DNA of 64,000 nt from Asterias amurensis (taxonomy: Eukaryota; Echinodermata; Asteroidea; Forcipulatida; Asteriidae): positions 19,620,450 to 19,684,449 of the forward strand of contig NC_092648.1 in the NCBI RefSeq assembly GCF_032118995.1, read 5' to 3'. Made by a program: the position numbers and the translations under genes. This document shows positions 58,825-64,000 of this stretch, in pieces (position 1 is the first letter of the stretch; the number at the start of each line of letters is the position of its first letter). Below the pieces are notes generated by a model, which saw only the letters and a program-made list of their open reading frames with translations, searched no databases and had not been told where the DNA came from.

Positions 58825-59214
58825 TTAAAGGCAGTGGACACTATTGGTAGTTACTCAAAATATTTATTAGCATAAAACCTTTCTTAGTGACAAGTATTGG
58901 GGAGAGGTTGATGGTATACAACATTGTGAGAAACTGCTCCCTCTGAAGTGCCATAGTTTTCGAGAAAGAAGAAATTGTCCACGAATTTGATTTTGAGACC
59001 TCAGGTTTAGAACTTGAGGTCTCGAAATCAACCATCTAAACGCACACAACTTCGTGTGACAAGGGTGTTTTTTTTTCTTTCATTATTATCTCGCAAGTTC
59101 GATGACCGATTGAGCTAAAATTTACACAGGTTTGTTATTTTAAGCAATATGTTGAGATACACTAACTGTAAAGGCTAGTCTTTGACAATTACCAATAGTG
59201 TCCACTGCCTTTAA
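58825..59214. mobile_element. TTAA-type MITE, family 1, complete copy
   Basis: TTAA lies at 58825-58828 and 59211-59214, directly bordering aaaggcagtggacactattgg and its inverse. It is the best-preserved family-1 copy in the window and a good reference. Confidence 0.9.
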
Positions 59215-60610
59215 GGAATCCCCATGTGAAAGTCCCTGGTGAAATATTTCCATCCGCGAATCGACAGGGATTATATATTGGTGTTAGAAATTTACGAACA
59301 AAATAGTTGAACTTGTGGCCCTATTATTTTATTGGTTTTGCCAACGGTTGAAAGGAGGTGGAAATGGGGGTAGCGAGTTGTCCTTCCCCGCATTGATATA
59401 TAAAACAACACTCCCACACATTACGTCACGCGAATTTATCCGAAAAGGATGACGTCATCGGGGATTTTTGCTAAACCATTAGGTGGACTGTTGAGATGTG
59501 GTCAAAATTATTGTTTGGGATGTGAACTGTACGTCTTTGTAAAATTAGCACTTGTAAGAGAATTTAAGCAAATCATTTCTTCTTTGTTTTCGTACAATAA
59601 AACTTAAAAGAATACAGAACACCTATCGTAGAAGTTAAACCCCGGTGTTTGGGTTCACGGCAACTATACGCTCGTGGGCTACATCGATTCAATGAGGCAT
59701 GTTTTAAAACAATTAATAAGTCGAGTTGAATGACTCACAGGTTGGGTGTGGTTTGCTGATAATACGCGCAGCCCAATACTGTTTTACTTCGTCGGTAATC
59801 AATCATAATACGTTTATTCGATGTTGCACAATTTAATGCAAAGTGAATAATTGGCCTAATAATAATGCAAAAATTTTGTCAAAATGGAAATAAATGTATA
59901 CATTTTATAAAAGTGATAGTAAAGTGATTTTTAAACACAATGGCAACATTAGATGTTATCCCGCGAAATATTATCTTGCTCCCTCAAAATAATTATTTCA
60001 TTCCCGAAAAATAATATTACTAGTTTCGTGCCTTCGAAACATGATTTGGCCTAACCATGGAGGAAAAAATCACCCTGCCTGATGAACAACTACAGAACCG
60101 GTGATATGTTTCAGAGTGCTGCTTTTCTTGTTCTATTATGCAATGCAAGATGCGCAAACCTCGCGCCCCACCCTCTATTGACATTGACCTTGCTCAGAAT
60201 GACGTTGGATATATTTTAAGTCTCAGATATTTTGCTCCTACAGATCCTTACAGTTTTGCGAATTGAGAATTATTGTCGAATTGACTATCCGCGCACATGG
60301 TGTGGTCACGGTTTATGAGCTCTCATCCGAAGTTGGTCAATAAATGCTAATCGGGACACGTAAAAGGGTATTCCCCGAGTATTTCCCAGTTTCGCCATTC
60401 GATCTTCGTGCGTGTCGTCTCCACTACTCTTTGTTATGAATGAAGGCAACTGCTCAGTTCAAAAAGTACATATTATTCCTTATTCAATAACAAAACAGCA
60501 TCCAGACTTCCTTAGAACTGACATAGGGATCCCTGACATAAAACAAGGCAAGGGTCTTTCTCACACCACACTCCAGCCGGCCGAGACACACAGACACCGA
60601 GTCAACCAAC

Positions 60611-62717
60611 ATGGCCGCCAGCACAGCGATGGATCCAGACCAAACCGCAGTAAGTTAATTGTTTGTTGGGATAACTTTCCGTATGGCGCCACCACTTTTT
60701 CACTCATTTTTAGAAAAAGAGAGATCTCATTAAGGTAAATTAGATACTATATTATTTCATATCGAATGAAAAAGTGGTGGCGCCATACGGAAACTTTTCC
60801 ACCATGGAGTCCATTGAGGAAACCTTATGCATTGACGTCATCCAGCCGCCATCTTTGAGGTCAAACGGTGACGAAACAATCAAAACACACATTGGGTGCG
60901 TTCGTTTAGCTTCCCTGGGTCGACCCCTGTGTGTGGCGGGTTTTTTTTTCAGGAAGAACGTGGGTAATTATCTGCACACGTTTGTCCTGGAAAAAAAAAA
61001 ACATTCACCGGGGCCGGGGTCGACCCAGGGAAGCTAAAGGAACGCACCCATAGTGTATGGGTGCGTTCGTACTGTCAGTAGGCCTAACAATTGTATCCTC
61101 GTGTACCCTATAGTCACGCACTGAAGACTTGAGATAGAAGTTTAGTTTAATTAACAGAACCAAGAACAACTTTGAGCTTTATTTTAATTTGACCAATGTC
61201 ATAGCCCACCTGAGAGGAGAATTTCAAGCCCGTAGAACGCCATCGAAGCACAACTGAGGCGTCGTATGCAAGCGACCCCAATTTGTCGGCATACATTTTG
61301 CGCCACATAAATTCATGCACTTGTTTTGAAACGTCAATACAGGGACCCTTTCTATGCCGCCTTTTCTTCTAAACACTCGAGTCCGTGCGGCAGGGAAACT
61401 AGAAGGCCAAAACTGCCAGTTATAACTATTTACCCCATCAATTGTTGGGTTTCTACCAGGCTAATTAGCTGAACCCCCATCTTACACTCGGCCAAACCTG
61501 TGGTGAAGCCATCAATTTACAAAACTAAGTTTATACAACACTAAAATGCTGTTTTTTCATAGTTAGTTGTAATATAACAAATTATGAATAATAAATGAGC
61601 GTATTTTTTATCAATAAGGCTTCTGATGTTTTTGGGGTGTTTTTTTTAAAGGGAAGCTACACGTTTGGTAAGTACTAAAAACAATATTAACTTAAAAACT
61701 GACTTGGAAACGAGCATTGAAGAGCTGTTGATAGTATAAAACAATGTGGGAAACGACTCCCTCTGAAGTAATGTAGTTTTTGAGAAAGAGGTAATTTCTC
61801 ACTCAAATAATAAAATACTTCTAGCTAGAAGTCTTTTATTCCTATCATTCATCCAACAAGGGTGTTTTTTCTTTCATCATTTTCTCGCAACTTCGACGAC
61901 CATTTGAGCCCAAATTTTCACAGGCTTGTTATTTATGCTTATGATGGGATACACGAAGTGAGAATACTGGTCTTTGACAATTACCAAACGTGTACCTTCC
62001 CTTTAACCTAGGTGCAATTTACAATAAAATCGTAATTTCTGGAAATTTGCCTGAAATAAGGCGCACATCTACTTCAACCTTCCACAGTTTTTTGTATCCC
62101 CTCTGGTGTCAAGTAAAAATCATGTGATCTTGTAATTGAAGTAGTGAAGTATGGCAGACAACAAACGCAAAGATTTGTCCCATTTTACAGGAGACTGAAG
62201 ATTATGTTGTATACTTTCATGAAATCAAAAAAATATGTCATTGCGTATTGTAAACAAAAAGTAACGCAGCGGGAAATGTGCCTGCGGGAATATTTGTAAC
62301 GCGCAGCTTTGGGGTATCGGAGGATATAGATAATGCATGGCTAGACCTACAAATGTAGTTGCGATCACGTAACCCCTCTATAAATAAGAGGGTCAACTTT
62401 TAATAATTATTATTGTTATTAATACTAATGTTATGTTTTCTATTTTACCTTTCAGAGTGTTCTCTCTGATAAATATTTCCGAAATTTATCTTCACGTCTG
62501 GGGCGAGAATGGGAGGCTTTGGCGACCCACCTCGACTTCAGGAAATCAGAGATTGATCGGATCAAGATGAACAATCAACTAAATGTAGACAATCAGATCT
62601 TTGACATGTTAGTGCAATGGCGACAGAGACTCGGAAAGTTGCAAAACTGTCATGAGGAAAAATTGTCTCAAAGCCTGAAGAGTGTGGAACGAAATGATCT
62701 GGCTGTTCAGTTGGAAG
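60611..62717 (+). CDS. Death-domain protein, tandem paralogue B (first two exons)
   Basis: Exons 60611-60649 and 62456-62717 parallel gene A in leader, intron phases and donor context. The leader is MAASTAMDPDQTA (13 residues). The Death domain (residues 14-100) has VLSDKYFRNLSSRLG, REWEALATHLDF, a helix I-D-R-I-K, DMLVQWRQ and DLAVQLE. By eye it is about half identical to gene A. Exon 2 ends in phase 1 like gene A, so a further exon is expected. A weak candidate, 62796-62854, would add only about 19 residues unlike gene A, and it may be spurious. The true last exon probably lies beyond the window. Confidence 0.8.
60677..60792. mobile_element. Short palindromic element in intron 1 of Death-domain gene B
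   Basis: Arms gtatggcgccaccacttttt and its exact inverse at 60765-60790 flank about 60 bases of unrelated sequence. It starts within 30 bases of the exon 1 donor. Confidence 0.7.
60897..61049. mobile_element. 153-bp MITE with GGGTGCGTTC ends
   Basis: The ends read gggtgcgttcgtttagcttc and gaagctaaaggaacgcaccc, with an inner ctgggtcgacccc / ggggtcgacccag pair. A second end fragment, gggtgcgttcg, lies at 61060, hinting at another copy next to it. Confidence 0.78.
61646..62006. mobile_element. TTAA-type MITE, divergent family-1 copy
   Basis: TTAA at both ends with termini aaagggaagctacacgtttgg and ccaaacgtgtaccttcccttt. The core is the family-1 type (ctccctctgaagtaatgtag, cttcgacgacc), but the ends differ, so it is a subfamily. 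Confidence 0.82.
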
Positions 62718-63011
62718 GTATGCAAGTATTTAATTTAAAAAAACCTTCAGGCCTACTTAACTGTAAACATTTTACCTCCATTTGACCTCTTTCAGTGCCT
62801 GCTTCATTTCAAAAGTTAAACTCTAAATGCCCAAATTCAAGAATTTTTGTTTAAATTTTCCAAATTCTGTATAAAGAAAAGTAGTAAGTATAGGTATCCC
62901 CTTCTTCATCAAGTCACAATCCTATTCTGAAATATCCATAGATGATTCTGAATCATAAAAGTAATCCCTCTCGCTGTCATAATTGGCGAAAATGTCATAT
63001 ATCTTCTCATT

Positions 63012-63335
63012 CGTGACACTTTTTTCCTGAAGCAAGATACTTATAAACCATTGCTTCGTCTTTCAGCTGGGACGTAAAGCCGTTGGTCCCATGTGTTGTG
63101 TAACGCATGGAAACGAACCCAGTGCACTTTTTGAAAAGAGAAGGGGTTGGGATCGCCCCAGTGTTCCTGGCTGTGGCTGCTAAATGCGGCCTTCTAAACC
63201 CTTATAAGGTGCTACATAATTGGGTCTCAGAATTCATAACTTTCAGTAACCTCTCTGTCTGTATAAATGTACTAAGCGCCTTGAGAACCTTGTTGGTAGA
63301 TTCGTGCGCTATATAAGACTTTGATATTATTAGAT
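63012..63335 (+). mobile_element. 5'-truncated SINE
   Basis: It lacks the tRNA head but has the body: cgtgacacttttttcctgaag, gacgtaaagccgttggtccc, aaacccttataaggtgct, and a 3' end with cgcgctatata-type sequence (gtgcgctatataagactttg). It is the same family as the minus-strand copy at 15190. Confidence 0.72.
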
Positions 63336-63563
63336 AACAAGTGGACTCGTTTACTTGGCACCGCCATCTTTTCCCACAAGCTGTCAGTGTTAAGCCCTCC
63401 TGCAAGTATTTGAAGAAAATAAAACAAATACAGGTCGTACATGACCTGTATTACATGTTTACTCAACCTCGTACATGTAAGAGGTTGGTAATTTTGAACT
63501 AACAAATATATCTCGAACATACATGCACAAACTCGTACATTTTAGAGTTTGAGACTGAAAGAG

Positions 63564-63955
63564 TTAAAGGAACACAGTGCCTTGGATCGGACGAGTTGGT
63601 CTATAAAAAGGGTTTTAATCGTTTTTTATAAAATGCATAATGGTTGGAAAGATGTTTTAAAAGTAGAATACAATGATCCACACAAATTTGCCTCGAAATT
63701 GCATGGTTTTCCTTTTACTGTGCGAACTAACAAGGTCGGCCATTTATGGGAGTCAAACATTTTACTCCCATAAATGGCCGACCGTGTTAGTCGACGAGGT
63801 AAAAGGAAAAACCGTGCAATTGAGAGGTATGTTTGTGTGGATCATTGTATTCTACTTTTACAACATCTTTCTACCCATATGCATTTTATAACAAACGGTT
63901 ACAAACGCTTTTCAAAGACCAACTCGACCGGTCCAAGGCAACGTGTTCCTTTAAG
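63564..63955. mobile_element. TTAA-type MITE, family 2, complete copy
   Basis: TTAA lies at 63564-63567 and 63952-63955, bordering aaaggaacacagtgccttgg and ccaaggcaacgtgttccttt. The central arms (ggtcggccatttatgggagt) are almost exact inverses. Confidence 0.88.
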
Positions 63956-64000
63956 AATTACTGCGCTAACATTGTTGAGTTGTTTACCATCAGGCCCCAA

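Larger units (their letters stand above)
57439..60610. other. Intergenic DNA between the two Death-domain genes
   Basis: Contains two TTAA MITEs (58051-58392 and 58825-59214) and AT-rich sequence. The last 300 bases before 60611 are richer in GC and CG, and probably hold the promoter of gene B; no TATA box is seen. The stretch 59220-60300 shows nothing I can name. Confidence 0.55.
62718..64000. other. Downstream part of Death-domain gene B (intron) and repeats
   Basis: No secure exon. It holds a SINE body (63012-63335) and a family-2 MITE (63564-63955). A short palindrome, gtcgtacatgacctgtattac type, lies near 63433-63475. Confidence 0.5.

Noticed and set aside
62796-62854. Third coding exon of Death-domain gene B
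   Set aside because: It has a plausible acceptor (cctctttcag) and the right phase, but the intron would be only about 78 bases and the peptide shows no likeness to exon 3 of gene A. Kept only as a weak possibility.
1-64000. Retroviral, Polinton-like or LINE coding remains
   Set aside because: No capsid, polymerase, integrase or reverse transcriptase motifs were seen in any frame; the mobile DNA here is short and non-coding.

Overview
The window looks like nuclear DNA from a marine deuterostome, most likely an echinoderm and probably a sea star. It is AT-rich, its genes have many short exons with GT-AG introns, and it is crowded with palindromic non-autonomous DNA transposons (several with TTAA ends), tRNA-headed SINEs and two foldback elements of the kind known as TU elements in sea urchins. 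The organism call is an inference from gene content and repeat style. No bacterial features, retroviral genes or LINE reverse transcriptase were seen.

Layout: (1) 304-1120 (+) is the last exon of a PC2-type prohormone convertase (PCSK2). (2) 6537-17450 (-) is a five-exon gene whose exons join in phase to give 1905 residues: a signal peptide and membrane segments, a very long P/Q/S/T-rich part with about 27-residue repeats, and a basic tail; I do not recognise the family. (3) 17.5-31.98 kb has no clear coding gene. It holds transposons, two inverted TU-like foldback elements, an unassigned exon-like ORF, and at 26.58-26.83 kb a dense cluster of CACGTG/CACGTT E-boxes that twice shows the tandem six-base spacing typical of clock-gene enhancers. 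(4) 31991-34769 (+) encodes a CLOCK-interacting pacemaker (CIPC) homologue in three exons. (5) 39571-49369 (+) is an eleven-coding-exon leucine-rich-repeat gene (511 residues) with an N-terminal membrane anchor and two Cys-rich modules; it has a TATA promoter and a G-quadruplex-prone C/A tract upstream. (6) 54590-57438 (+) and 60611-62717 (+) are tandem paralogues encoding small Death-domain proteins. The first is complete (143 residues), and its last exon encodes a Gly/Asn/Val-rich stretch that resembles amyloid signalling (RHIM/HET-s-like) motifs.

The genes are functionally unrelated neighbours, apart from the Death-domain pair, which arose by local duplication, and the E-box cluster, which plausibly belongs to the CIPC gene. 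The most interesting candidates are the Death-domain adaptor with a possible amyloid tail, the E-box array near CIPC, the large repeat-bearing membrane protein, and the layered history of the TTAA elements, including one inserted inside another.

All gene models come from reading splice signals, phases and protein motifs by eye; no database or alignment search was run.
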